64,000 nucleotides of DNA from Mitosporidium daphniae. Its lineage: Eukaryota > Microsporidia. The stretch lies in the NCBI RefSeq assembly GCF_000760515.2, contig NW_013546678.1:1-64000 (forward strand). The letters run 5' to 3'. A program made the position numbers and the translations under genes. The notes beneath the pieces are model-generated. The model was not told the origin of the DNA, searched no databases, and saw only the letters and a program-made list of their open reading frames with translations. Shown piece after piece: positions 20,475 through 32,261 of the stretch (position 1 is the stretch's first letter; each line of letters starts with the position of its first letter).

Positions 20475-22373
20475 TTATTGGTGGAAGGTAAAAATGGTTT
20501 TGTTCCTTTTTCGGTTGCTTAAATCGTTGGGTGCGTTGTACATGTGTCGAATGTTGATGGTGCTCCGCAAGAGGCTAGCAGGATACACATACTCATTCAT
20601 GATGGACAAAAATTCCGGGAAAACGTCTTCTCTCCCCTCTTCAATGTCACAAAGAAGGGGCTTTATGGCAGGAAGGAATATGTCGTTATAGTAGGTAATA
20701 ATATCAGCCTCCTCAAAAGAATCGGCATCTGGGTCGTGATCAGACTCGCTTTCTGCTGATGATGCCTGCTCAATTGGGATCCGTCTAAATGAGGATTCCG
20801 TCTTTGAGGGATCCTGCAAGTAAATTGATAAGATGTATCGAAACGATAGCAGGTGTTCGTCTACATTGGAGAGGGACCCTGAAGAAAGATGTGGATACAC
20901 CAGCGACAATCTGCAAACAGTGTACATGGCACTCATAATCACAATATCAATGCTGATACCATCCCTTAAAAGCCTTGGCCTTGCCTTTGTTATTGAGAAC
21001 AACACCAGTTGCCATATAATTCTTCTAGCCGGAATGGAAAGTTGAAGCTCATGGCCTTTGATGAAAAACGATAGGGTCGATTTGAGTCTGTGTACAATTA
21101 CTTTCAAGTAAAATTTGGATCTGCTAACCATGTGGTCTATGGAGCTCCAAATCCATTTATCCATCAGCAGGTTGAAATATTGCACAAGCTTGTTGTTGCT
21201 AGTACACATGTCTGTCGAGTGCGAAGATAGAATTCTGATGGTGGGGCCAATTAAAAGAGCTATTTTGGATAGCGAGCAGTTGAGCTCCGAATGAAGAGCG
21301 AGCCGAGCGGTCAACACTTCATTTAAAAGCTCGCCATAATAGCTGTCGACATTTGAAATGATCATCGATATGGCGTTAATGCAGCACACAAACTCGGGCG
21401 ACATAAATGTCAAAGTATGCGAGGGATACAAATCAAAAAAGCCCTTCCACACAACACACAGGATCCTTGCACAATACGAGGAGGACTCCACCAGGGAACA
21501 CAACAATGAAACATTGAGATCGATTTGCAAGTCATTCCACGGTATTGGCTCAATATCTACCACATATGAATTCTCAATAAAATAGGTCAAATCAAAGGTC
21601 AAAAAATCAAGGACATTTCCTTGCATTTTGAAAAAGCGCTCAATGAAAGGCTCGCAAGAGACGCTGAATCTTGAGCAGTTGAGAAGAAAAAAATCGAGCG
21701 AAAATGTTGGCTTTGAGATCCCATATAGCATCGTGAAGCACTTTATCATGTCCAACTCGCCGATACACGTGATTTCCTGCAGTACCACGAAAGAAAGCAA
21801 AATATACCGCCAACAAAAAGAAATGGACCCATTGAGCACATAGATTTCACTAACGTTGATATCCAAGCTTTTGTTGAGAAAAATACACAATCTTATCAGA
21901 AGAAACATCTGAGAATCGGACGGCACGCGTGAGATGGAAAGCCTGTTAACAATGGTGCTTACAAAAAAGAAACACTGCGCAATTTCGACACTAGATGCAA
22001 CACTGCATATAAGGCCATCAAGCGCCTCGGCATCGTCAACCAGACAGCTGGATGACTTGACCAGCAAAAGAGCATTGTACAAGCGGGTTGGATTTATGGC
22101 CAAGCGGTCAAAAACCTTATCCATAAGCATGTAAGGCGTAAACGCCTCATCAGGGCCCACTTTGCGTAAATTAATAAGGGTCAGCCAAAACGAGGAAGCT
22201 ATAAAATACTCGTCAAACACATTGGAAACGCTGAAAATGTCGTGCGAAATCAGCATGAAAAGCTCAACAATCTCGGCGTCACAGCGTGCCAAAAAATCAA
22301 ATGCATTCAGCAGACACAACACGGAAACCAACTTTTCCTCCGCCTCGGGTCTAGTGGGGCAAGCAAGATCCAT
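20475..22373 (-). CDS. retinoblastoma-family pocket protein
   Basis: Single exon, 632 aa. The C-terminal third matches the Rb pocket B cyclin-like fold: an IIWQLVLFSITKARPRLLRD helix, the strongly characteristic IDIVIMSAMYTVCR (IIMCSMYGICK in Rb), a segment with LQDPSKTESSFRR, an acidic linker, then ITYYNDIFLPAIKPLL (IIVFYNSVFMQRLK in Rb) and a final STINIRHMYN strand. The N-terminal 400 residues are leucine-rich helices compatible with the N and A domains but strongly diverged. Rb proteins repress E2F-driven G1/S genes; yeasts replaced them with Whi5, whereas chytrids and other early fungi retain them. The upstream 172 bp is shared with SMC2. Confidence 0.82.
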   Translation of the reverse strand: MDLACPTRPEAEEKLVSVLCLLNAFDFLARCDAEIVELFMLISHDIFSVSNVFDEYFIASSFWLTLINLRKVGPDEAFTPYMLMDKVFDRLAINPTRLYNALLLVKSSSCLVDDAEALDGLICSVASSVEIAQCFFFVSTIVNRLSISRVPSDSQMFLLIRLCIFLNKSLDINVSEIYVLNGSISFCWRYILLSFVVLQEITCIGELDMIKCFTMLYGISKPTFSLDFFLLNCSRFSVSCEPFIERFFKMQGNVLDFLTFDLTYFIENSYVVDIEPIPWNDLQIDLNVSLLCSLVESSSYCARILCVVWKGFFDLYPSHTLTFMSPEFVCCINAISMIISNVDSYYGELLNEVLTARLALHSELNCSLSKIALLIGPTIRILSSHSTDMCTSNNKLVQYFNLLMDKWIWSSIDHMVSRSKFYLKVIVHRLKSTLSFFIKGHELQLSIPARRIIWQLVLFSITKARPRLLRDGISIDIVIMSAMYTVCRLSLVYPHLSSGSLSNVDEHLLSFRYILSIYLQDPSKTESSFRRIPIEQASSAESESDHDPDADSFEEADIITYYNDIFLPAIKPLLCDIEEGREDVFPEFLSIMNEYVYPASLLRSTINIRHMYNAPNDLSNRKRNKTIFTFHQ

Positions 22374-22545
22374 CGAGAGAAAGCGACAAAGGATGTACTG
22401 TCATTTTGCGGTGACAGATCATTTGCATGCGGTCGCTATTGAACCATTGCAATTCAGCTGTCACTTCGTTGTCAAATGGGATTACAAGGCGGGATGGTAT
22501 TTTAATTTCAAAAAGATAGCCAATTAAATTGGAGCGAAATTTTTA

Positions 22546-25500
22546 ATGCTCATTGAAGAAGTCATCATTGATGGCTTCAAAAGCTATGCCTCTCGAACTG
22601 TGATTGGCGGGGGGGATCCAAAACTCAATGCCATCACCGGCCTCAATGGGTCTGGAAAGTCCAATATTCTGGACGCTTTGTGCTTTGTGATGGGAATCGA
22701 AAATATAAAACAAGTAACGCCGCATAGCTTTTACCTGTCAGATTCGCGCAAATACGCTCCAGGACCTGATTTACAAGAGAGGGGCTACTGGAATTAATTT
22801 TGCCAGCGTAACTGTGATATTTAACAACGAAGACGCTCAACATTCTCCCGTTGGATTTTCCTCTTGCCCCAAAATAGCCGTGACGCGTCAGGTGCAATTT
22901 GACGCTAACTCCAGTAGATCGTGCTTGGAGGAAAAAACAAGTTTCTCATCAACGGGACCAGCGTTACGCAGGACCGGGTGGACTCTTTGTTTAGGAATGC
23001 CAATCTTAACGTCAACAATCCACGATTCTTGATTATGCAAGGACAAATAACCAAAATTTTGAACATGAAGCCGCAGGATTTATCAAATATGCTGGAAGAC
23101 ACCGCGGGAACTCGAGTGTATCAAGACCACAAGGAAAAGGCCATCTGTACGCTGCTGAAAAAGGATGCCAAGGTCGGCGAGATCTCTGAAGTAATGGCCT
23201 CCATTGTTTACATTTAGCTGTTGTCGCAATCAATCCTGCCCAAATTAAACTCTTTAAGGCTCGAAAGGTCGCTATCCCTTGAGCAGCAATCTTTAATGAA
23301 CGAACTGGAAAAGCAAGAGGGAGATTTGGCGATATTTACGTACCAAAAGCTGCTTGTGGAGAGGAAAAGTATTGAAGAAAAAGTGTCCCATTTAAAAGCC
23401 GTTCTTTTGGATATCGAAAACAGCCAGTCTTCTCTGAATACCCAACACAATACGTTATCGGCCAACATTGAGGCCTGCTCGCCCAAAATCGTAGCCATAC
23501 AAGCGAAAATTGATGGCCACTCTAAAGAGCTTTCTTTGGTTTCGTCAAAATTATCTGCCTATATCGCCAAAAAAGAAGCCCTTGAGGAGTCAATATCGAC
23601 AACGGAAGCATCCATAAAGAGGCTTGTCTCTTCTTGCACGTCGCCTATCGCCGATCAAGCTCATGACAGCAGGGCAGATCGTGGCCATTTGGAAAAAATC
23701 TCGACCATTCTTTCCGAAATCAACGAAGATTTATTGAGGAAAGAAAAGCAGTCCGCCTTGATACGCTCTTCCAGCTCGCTGTCGAGCGCCTCACTAGATG
23801 AGCTGGACGCAAAAATCGATGGTAATCATGTGGTTTATAACCAAAGGATTGAACCGCTCCATTTCAGAGAAAATCCCCGAATTGTCGCACCAGGAAGAGA
23901 AAATTAAAACCCTAGATGCCAGTATCAAACAACGAAATGAAAAGAAAAAACCGGTTTGGGAACACACCATATCAAGTTTGGAGCATCAAATTTCGGAAAA
24001 GAAGGCTCTAATTGATCACTTGAATGTAAGGCGGTTTTTCAATCAATCTCATTTAGGATGAAGTACAAAAGGCCTCTGTCTCACTATCGCACCTTCCCAG
24101 CTCCATGGAGCTGCTAAAGATCAAATCGGAAAGAGAATACGAAATCAGCGGTGTCAAAAGCTCATGTTCTCGCTTGAAAGAAAAAATCGCCTCTTTTATG
24201 CGATTCCCGGATTTAAGAAACGTCGCTCAAAATCGATTTCATGGCTCGGTAGCATCTGTTTTGTACTTGCCCCCAGAAAACCGTTGCTGGGCATATGCTT
24301 TGGAACTGTGCATCGGAGGACGGATGCACAATTGGGTGGTGGACTCGGAAACCGATGCATCTCAATTGATGCAAACGGCTTCAAACAAGGCGCATAGGAT
24401 GACCGTGCTACCGCTCGCAAAAATCCAGGGCCGTTCGATTGCACGCCATATTTTAGACAAGATTTCGCAAAAGGCCTCTCAATTCCCCAATTCTTGTGCG
24501 CTGCCTGCATCCTCCGTTATCGCGCCGCGGGATCCCAAGTTTTCGCCAATTATCGACTTTATCTTTGGAAATATCATTTTAACAGACAACAAAGAGCTTG
24601 CCCGTGCTATCGCTTTTGATAAGAATATCAAGATAAAGTGTGTTACCAAAGAGGGTGATATTTACGATCCCTCTGGCACGATGACTGGAGGTGCAAAATG
24701 CCACAATCCCTCAAACTCGCCGTCGTATACGACAATTGCATGTTTTTCTGAATATCATGACGTCAACGCAAAAATTGACGACATGAAGAGCTTTCTTGAG
24801 GATAAGGTAAACACTCCTCTCCAAGCCCATGCATCCGTTTCCTCTTTGCTGGCAAATCTTAACAGCCAATTGTCGTTGGAAAATGATGCACTGATGCTGC
24901 TTTCAAAAAAACTTTCAAAAAACGATCACTTTCTTGAGCTAAGGGCTCTTGAAAAAGATTCTGCCGAACTTGACGCTTGCTTGAAGCAAAAGACATTGCT
25001 TGCTGATTCAATCAGCCATTTAAGTGAGAGAGTTTCTAGCCTTTCTGAAGAGCGCATCTCACTTTGCGCTGATCTTTCCCGCGAATCAAAACTGGCAAAT
25101 ATAACATCAGAAATTGAGGCTCTCGTGGTTCGAAAGGCTTCTCTGGATAAAGAAAAGGCTCAATTGCTGGAATCAATTGCCCAGCAAGATTTACAGGCAA
25201 AAATATTGGCCGAAAAAAAACTTTTACACGAAAGGTCAAAGGCAGATCTGCAGATGCAATTGAAACAATCCAAGCTGCAATTGGAAGCTCTCAGTGAAAC
25301 TGGAAAGACCATTCAGGGATCCTTTTCTCGTGCTCAGGAAATCGATCACAAGCTTAAAAGCGAATTGCTGTTTGAAAAGAACGAGGAGCAGTGTCTAAAG
25401 GAGGAACTTGCAAAGGTTTCTTCAAGAATATCGCAAAATCACTCGTCCATTAAAAAAACTCGGGCCGAACTCAACTCTTCAAAGGAAAGCATCGATTCGT

Positions 25501-26319
25501 GCATTCTGGCCATCAACAGACTGTTGAAAGAAGCCCCGCAACTGGCATCAGCTTCTTTTGCCTCGGTAGGCAGTACATCTCACATCGAACTGGACTCCAA
25601 AGTTCAAGCACTGCGCATTAAAATCTCGGAGATAAGGGAAAAGATCGCCAAGAAATCCGCTGAAATTTCCTTCAATTCGTCAAAATCAAAGGATTCCTCG
25701 CTGATCCAAATGATCGATTCGCTTGAGCGCCAAGAGTCGCATCTTCAAAAGAATTTGTCAAGAGTCAAGCTTGACAAGCAAAAAATCGAAGAGGCCATCG
25801 GGAAGCTTAATGATTTCAGAGAATCGGCTCTCAAAGACACGTTCTCTCGCGTAAACAAGGATTTTGGAGAAATCATCGGGGTGCTGTTGCCGCAATCTTT
25901 TGCCGAGCTCAATTTTGAAGGCAAAAGCATTGCCGATGGCGTTAATATAAGGATCCGCCTTGGTTCTGTGTGGAAAAACTCTCTGAATGAGCTCTCTGGT
26001 GGTCAAAAGTAGGGCTTTACAAACTAACCGTAGATCTCTTGTTGCCCTTGCCCTGATTCTTGCAATGCTGCAGTTTTCCCCGGCCCCAATCTACATACTT
26101 GATGAGATCGATGCGGCGTTGGATCTTTCCCACACGCAACATATTGGCTCTCTGCTGAAGTCCAAATTTTCGGGCGCTCAATTTATCATTGTAAGCTTAA
26201 AAGAGGGGCTGTTTAATCACGCCGACGTTTTGTTTCGAACAAAATTTGTAGATGGCGTCTCAATTGTCGAGCGCCACCAAAATCCCAACAAAGGCAAGCC
26301 CAAAAATAAAATGTCTTAA
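22546..26319 (+). CDS. SMC2: condensin subunit SMC2
   Basis: ATPase of condensin, pairs with SMC4 to compact mitotic chromosomes. Exons 22546-22713, 22742-22891, 22918-23190, 23218-23821, 23847-24025, 24057-26008, 26034-26319; introns 28, 26, 27, 25, 31 and 25 nt; 1203 aa (human 1197). Walker [13 protein letters not shown] near residue 32; hinge around the [14 protein letters not shown] and [11 protein letters not shown] segments; two long coiled coils; signature LSGGQKS (split by the last intron) and Walker [14 protein letters not shown]. The SMC2-type hinge and N-terminus (GFKSYA) distinguish it from SMC1/3/4. It ends 19 nt before the WDR33 start. Confidence 0.97.
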
Positions 26320-26338
26320 ATTTTACTTTTTAAATTCC

Positions 26339-27655
<1,317 letters not shown>

Positions 27656-28113
27656 AGGAATCAAATGTTCAACCGGTCGACAAAATGTCTGACCCCACGT
27701 ACTTGACCATAGCCACTGTGCTAAATGCAGTCTAAGAATTCAACTTGGTGTCTTAATGGATGCAAGAGCCGCTTAAGTTTATTATCCATTGTCATGAGCT
27801 TGCAACTGAGTACATAGCGATGCCAACCACTTTGATGGATGTTTGCCAATTAGGAACTATTATCGATTGCTGCAGAAAAAAAACAGAATTCGGTACATAA
27901 ATGAATCCAGGGTTCAAGCTCCTCAGTCCCATCATGTCAGAGGCAACGGGGAGCAGGCAGTTTGTTGTGCGTGCACTATTATTGGTATTCAAAAGATTTA
28001 TTTCAGACTACACCACATCCAAAGGACTTGGGTTTTAAACCAAGTAAATGAATTGGTAAAGTGGGGTTACTTTTCTAGAGCCAAAACACCATAATGGGAG
28101 ATGATAAAAGAAA
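27656..28113. other. intergenic region, no gene seen
   Basis: 458 nt between convergent WDR33 and MACPF genes. It holds short frames only and an imperfect palindrome ACTTGGGTTTTAAACCAAGT near 28027. A GGTTCAAGCTC near 27911 resembles a Pol III B box, but no A box or cloverleaf could be drawn. Confidence 0.4.
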
Positions 28114-30993
28114 TCAGTGATGTTCATTAACATATGCGACTTCGCAATGGTAGGGAACATTTAAAAGTATACCATCTTGCTGATTGGAGTCCAGCTTTTG
28201 ATGGACAAATATATTGGACTCGTTTGGCGTGTTTTTCAAGCACTTTATCGCAAGGATTCTACTCGGCTCCGGAAGGTCTACTATAAGTGAAAAGCAACGG
28301 GAGCCTTGGGCCGCCTGTGGCCTTGAAATTTGATATGAATTATAGGAAGAAGGGGCGTCAAGGTGATCAAAGCTAATACAAGAGGGACAAACTACGCTGC
28401 TAACAAAAGGAGAAAATCGGGCCTCTTGGGACGACTCGAAGCTATTTCTTTTTAAACTAAACAGCTTGGCCAGCGACCCAACTCTTATGGAAAAATCGGA
28501 AAGATAAATCGGGGGATACGAGTCGAGAAACTCGGTTTTCGAATAATTGTCATATTTTGAGAAATAATCAAACAATTGGAGATCAATAGGCGCAAACGAA
28601 AACACAAGCGAACGAGAAGGGACAGGAAGCGCAACGGCATCAGCATCGGAAATGTTTTTCCAGCTTGGACTTGTGGGAACATCAAGAGGCAAGAATTTCC
28701 CCATATCTTTGATAACCGAACCGACAATGGAATTGTTCTTAGATGGGAAAAATCCAATGGGAAGCGTAGCTCGAACATTTTCCAAGTCTTCCTCGAAAGC
28801 GAAGGTTCTGGATACAACGGTGTCCAAAATAAATCCGGTTGGAAAAGCCTCTAATTGCTGGCTGACGATGAACGAAGATGATGAATTACTAAACCCGATG
28901 TCTTTTCGCACATCGGTGAAAGATAAAGGCTTTTCAGAAATATTTGGATACAGTGACCAATCAATCAGATTTTTTGGAGAAAATGACTTTTGAAAAGATG
29001 CAGAGATCGAAAGAATAGACGAATTCACATTGGGTTTGGAAATCTTGATGAAGACGTCAAGAACGGAAACCTTTGCCTTTTCATAAGCCACTTGTTCCTT
29101 CACAATTTCATCTTTCGAAACTTGTTGCCTTGCAACCAATTCGGGTAACGATTTTATCCTATCAAAAGAGGAACCCTCAATAAAAGAGTTCCCAACTTCC
29201 AGATTGGATTTAGAGAGTTTTAAAATCGACGATAATTTAGAAATTGTCGCCTCAATTGATGTAATGGTTTCTCGTATCGGCGTATCAAAGGTAAGATTTT
29301 GCGAAATCAATTTGTCGTCAAATTCAGAAAAAAATTCCTCTGTACTGGTATAAGCTGGGAATAAGTTTGGAGAATGTGATAGCGTCCATAAGTAATATTG
29401 CTGCTGAAAGGGAACCACATAGATACTCAGCAAATCATGAAGTGGGATCATTTGTCCTTTGATAATTTTGGGAGAAACTTTTGACGAGCTGTACCAATGT
29501 TCAAAAATCTCAAATAGCTTTCTGCTTGAGAGCGTGGGTGCATCGTAGCAGGACTTGATTTTGTTATAAGACCAATGCTCCATATGGGATGAACGGATCT
29601 CCATAGACTTGAAATTAGATGGAAATAATAAATCTGACGAGCGGAAAAGACGGCATATTGGATAGCATTTGGGATTTTCGTGAACAAATAGCGGTATTTT
29701 TTTGGAGAATTCGGTAAAAAATGCTGGAGAAATCGCCTGCAATCGGAGACTCTTGGCGTTGGCACTCTTCAAATAGAGCTGGGTTAAGAGTAGCGAAAAT
29801 TGATATTCCAGGCAAAATTTCAGATTCTCATAGTACCTTTCAAGCAACGGATCCCTAATTGACTTTAAATCGACTTCAATCAGAATGTCCAGATATCCTC
29901 CCAAGGAGCCGCTTTGGAACACGTGGGTTCCATATTTCATTTTTAGCGAGTTTGCAGCCGATTCGTCCTTAAACAGGGCGCCCAGATCATTTAAAAAAGG
30001 CTGCGACAGCCTTACTAGTGATGAATTGTAGGCCGTAGATGCAAAGGAAGACAAGAAAAACGACTCGGTCTCCATTGAGTATCTAAAGCGCAAAATCGAG
30101 GTGTCAAAATTTCCTGATTTGGAGAGACTGGGAAACGTTGAATTTGAAAGAAATTCCTTTTTAAACGAAAGATTGGAAACTCTGGTGGGCGTTGGGTCCC
30201 AGTGGAAAGCTTTTGACTTGAAAAACAAATTTTTTGCCCTTTCAATGATGCTTGAAGGGATCTTTTTACTAAGTGAATACAGCTCCGAAAATACCGGAGT
30301 GTGGCCAGAATTTTCGACCAAGTCCTCTATCTCACTGTAAAGTAGCGAATCCGAATTAAAGAAAATGGAAGTGGTCAAAGTCAGCTCTTTGAGAGCTTTG
30401 GGCTTTTGCATAAATCTGGCATTTCTTGGCACCAAAGATATTGAATTTGATGTTAAATATTCTGACATTGACGCTGGACACCTGCATTGCATGTGAAGGG
30501 AGTCAATGGGCCTCGAATCGGAAATTCTAGACATAATCGACGGTGTCACGCCACAAAATACTTCTCGCTCAATCTTCGAGATGTCTTTACCGCTATTTAC
30601 ATTAAAAACCTCATCCTCTCCAAACATGCATATGGGAGTGATATTTGAGTGGCTGACGTAAGAATACGGGACGGCTGTCAAAAGGTCGTTCATTTGTAAA
30701 ACATTGGTTGCGGTAACATTTTCCAAGGGAATAACAAAGGAAAAGACCTTTTCATTCTGTTTTGCACCAGGAGAAAGACCAAAATACTTGAAAAAACAGC
30801 AAATCACCAAAATTAAAGCCAAAAGTACCGAGATAAGCACGGGAAGTAGCTTTTTGAAGACAGATGTGTGCTCTTCGATTTCTAAAGTATCTACAAGCTT
30901 CTCCTTTAAAATATTGACGTCAGTGTATGTAGTGTCGTGCTCCGAATATGGGGGCGGGGGGCTCGGATAAACGTCGTGCTTTTCATCATTCAT
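28114..30993 (-). CDS. membrane-anchored MACPF (perforin-like) protein
   Basis: Single exon, 959 aa. Residues 1-47 are a short cytoplasmic tail containing SPPPPY, a PPxY-type WW-binding motif; residues about 48-70 are one transmembrane helix preceded by KK, suggesting type II topology with the large C-terminal part outside or luminal. The MACPF signature YGTHVF..GSLGG is at about 354-366, inside a domain spanning roughly 230-560. Beyond it lie some 400 residues without a recognised fold. MACPF proteins oligomerise into membrane pores in immunity, predation and parasite egress. The ATG at 30993 follows TTTAATTTTAATCTGC; the longer frame to 31221 begins at TTG and overlaps the kinase. N-terminal anchoring is unusual for the family. 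Target membrane unknown. Confidence 0.8.
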   Translation of the reverse strand: MNDEKHDVYPSPPPPYSEHDTTYTDVNILKEKLVDTLEIEEHTSVFKKLLPVLISVLLALILVICCFFKYFGLSPGAKQNEKVFSFVIPLENVTATNVLQMNDLLTAVPYSYVSHSNITPICMFGEDEVFNVNSGKDISKIEREVFCGVTPSIMSRISDSRPIDSLHMQCRCPASMSEYLTSNSISLVPRNARFMQKPKALKELTLTTSIFFNSDSLLYSEIEDLVENSGHTPVFSELYSLSKKIPSSIIERAKNLFFKSKAFHWDPTPTRVSNLSFKKEFLSNSTFPSLSKSGNFDTSILRFRYSMETESFFLSSFASTAYNSSLVRLSQPFLNDLGALFKDESAANSLKMKYGTHVFQSGSLGGYLDILIEVDLKSIRDPLLERYYENLKFCLEYQFSLLLTQLYLKSANAKSLRLQAISPAFFTEFSKKIPLFVHENPKCYPICRLFRSSDLLFPSNFKSMEIRSSHMEHWSYNKIKSCYDAPTLSSRKLFEIFEHWYSSSKVSPKIIKGQMIPLHDLLSIYVVPFQQQYYLWTLSHSPNLFPAYTSTEEFFSEFDDKLISQNLTFDTPIRETITSIEATISKLSSILKLSKSNLEVGNSFIEGSSFDRIKSLPELVARQQVSKDEIVKEQVAYEKAKVSVLDVFIKISKPNVNSSILSISASFQKSFSPKNLIDWSLYPNISEKPLSFTDVRKDIGFSNSSSSFIVSQQLEAFPTGFILDTVVSRTFAFEEDLENVRATLPIGFFPSKNNSIVGSVIKDMGKFLPLDVPTSPSWKNISDADAVALPVPSRSLVFSFAPIDLQLFDYFSKYDNYSKTEFLDSYPPIYLSDFSIRVGSLAKLFSLKRNSFESSQEARFSPFVSSVVCPSCISFDHLDAPSSYNSYQISRPQAAQGSRCFSLIVDLPEPSRILAIKCLKNTPNESNIFVHQKLDSNQQDGILLNVPYHCEVAYVNEHH

Positions 30994-31093
30994 AGCTTTA
31001 GCTTGATCTTGGAAGCAGATTAAAATTAAACTGATAATATTTGCAAAGCCAACCATTGGTGGGCCTAATTGCCAATAAAATTTATTGTGTGGC

Positions 31094-32012
31094 TCATTTA
31101 ATTTTAACGATCTCGCTTGTGAACAGCAATTCCGACGTTGGCCTTTGTGTCGGCTAGAAAGGGTTAACACATCAAATGCGAATACATCTAAGGACAAAAG
31201 CGATTGAAGAAAGGTCTCCAATCTGCGCGAGTATCCCTTCAGTGTTATGCAGTCATGTGGACGTCTAAATCTTAAAAGCCCCGGCTCACTAAGATCATGT
31301 GATTAATGGGAAAGATGGGACCTAAATGTGCACATTTGATACAATATGCAGCCCAAAGACCAAATATCAGAGCGCGAGTCGTAGCTTGAGTTTGTAAACA
31401 ATTCGGGCGCCATATAGGAAAGGGTTCCAATGAAAGTGTGGCTGCACGAGTGTTCGTCGTGGGACAGTATTTTCACCATTCCAAAATCGCCTATCTTCAT
31501 ATTGCTGTCGATAAAAATGTTCTCCGGCTTTAGATCGCGGTGGATAAATGGGATCGGCCCGTTATGGCAAGCAAATAGCCCCTCGATTAGTTGAGAAGCA
31601 ACAATCCAGATGAAAGTCTCCGAAAAGGGGACCTTTGACTGGTTTCTTTTTGCAATAAGATCGGCCAAACTTCCGCCAGCACAATACTCCATGAAAAGAT
31701 ATACGCATCTTTTCTTGTAATTGATGGCCCATCCATAAAATTGCACAAACGAGGACGAAATCGGAGACGAACTAAGCGTTCGCATAATATTGACCTCCGA
31801 AATCAAATGACACCGTTCTTTAGGCGACATTCGCCCATAAAATATCTTTTTCCTTGCCAAAAACTACATTTAATCAAGGGAAAAAGCCAAACGGTCTCCT
31901 CGCCCACAGGCTTGACCTTGTGCACGATTCCATAAGAGCCTGATCCAAGGAAATTAAGGATACAGTATTTCCTGAAAATTAGCCCCTTCTCCGTGGTTGA
32001 GCTGCAGCGCAT
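31094..32012 (-). CDS. NIMA-related (NEK-like) protein kinase
   Basis: Compact serine/threonine kinase consisting of little more than the catalytic domain. Exons 32012-31893, 31863-31322, 31288-31186, 31153-31094; introns 29, 33 and 32 nt; 274 aa. Visible: glycine loop LGSGSYGIVHKV, catalytic lysine in LARKKI, FIHRDLKPENIF, DFGMV, activation segment TFIGTLSYMAPE, then SDIWSLGCILYQMCT and the C-lobe end SLLSLDPTQRPTSELL that is only restored by the third intron. The insert between CTF and YSRRL is shorter than in typical kinases, so the second intron is the least certain. Without the third splice the frame would run uninterrupted into the MACPF gene 100 nt downstream. Confidence 0.88.
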
Positions 32013-32118
32013 AAAATTAATTCACTTGCATGAACGCATTGTTAACACGGCCGAGCTGGGAAAATTGAACGTTCAACAATAAAAGGTGTGTAATTTGCCG
32101 CTGAGGCGCTGGTTTACA

Positions 32119-32213
32119 GGCCAATTTTATTGGCCAATTTTTAACCTCAATTGGAAACCCTATCCAGTGATTCTTCGACCGATTTTGAAACTTTACATTC
32201 ATCAGTTTCCAAT
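32119..32213. promoter_or_regulatory. cluster of five CCAAT boxes
   Basis: The divergent promoter of the kinase and the subtilase contains CCAAT at 32121-32125, inverted ATTGG at 32129-32133, CCAAT at 32134-32138, ATTGG at 32150-32154 and CCAAT at 32209-32213. The first two form the perfect palindrome GGCCAATTTTATTGGCC. CCAAT boxes are bound by the HAP/NF-Y complex in fungi. Such a cluster is not seen in the other promoters of the window. Confidence 0.5.
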
Positions 32214-32261
32214 AAAATGCATTCTTGATTTAGGTGTATAGCTCAAATAGAGGCATTTTTC

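Noticed and set aside
27890..27960. Possible tRNA because of GGTTCAAGCTC.
   Set aside because: No A box at the right distance and no acceptor or anticodon stems could be formed.
28114..31221. A 1035-residue MACPF protein starting at 31221.
   Set aside because: The start is TTG, and the first 76 codons overlap the kinase terminal exons; the ATG at 30993 has the usual AT-rich start motif.
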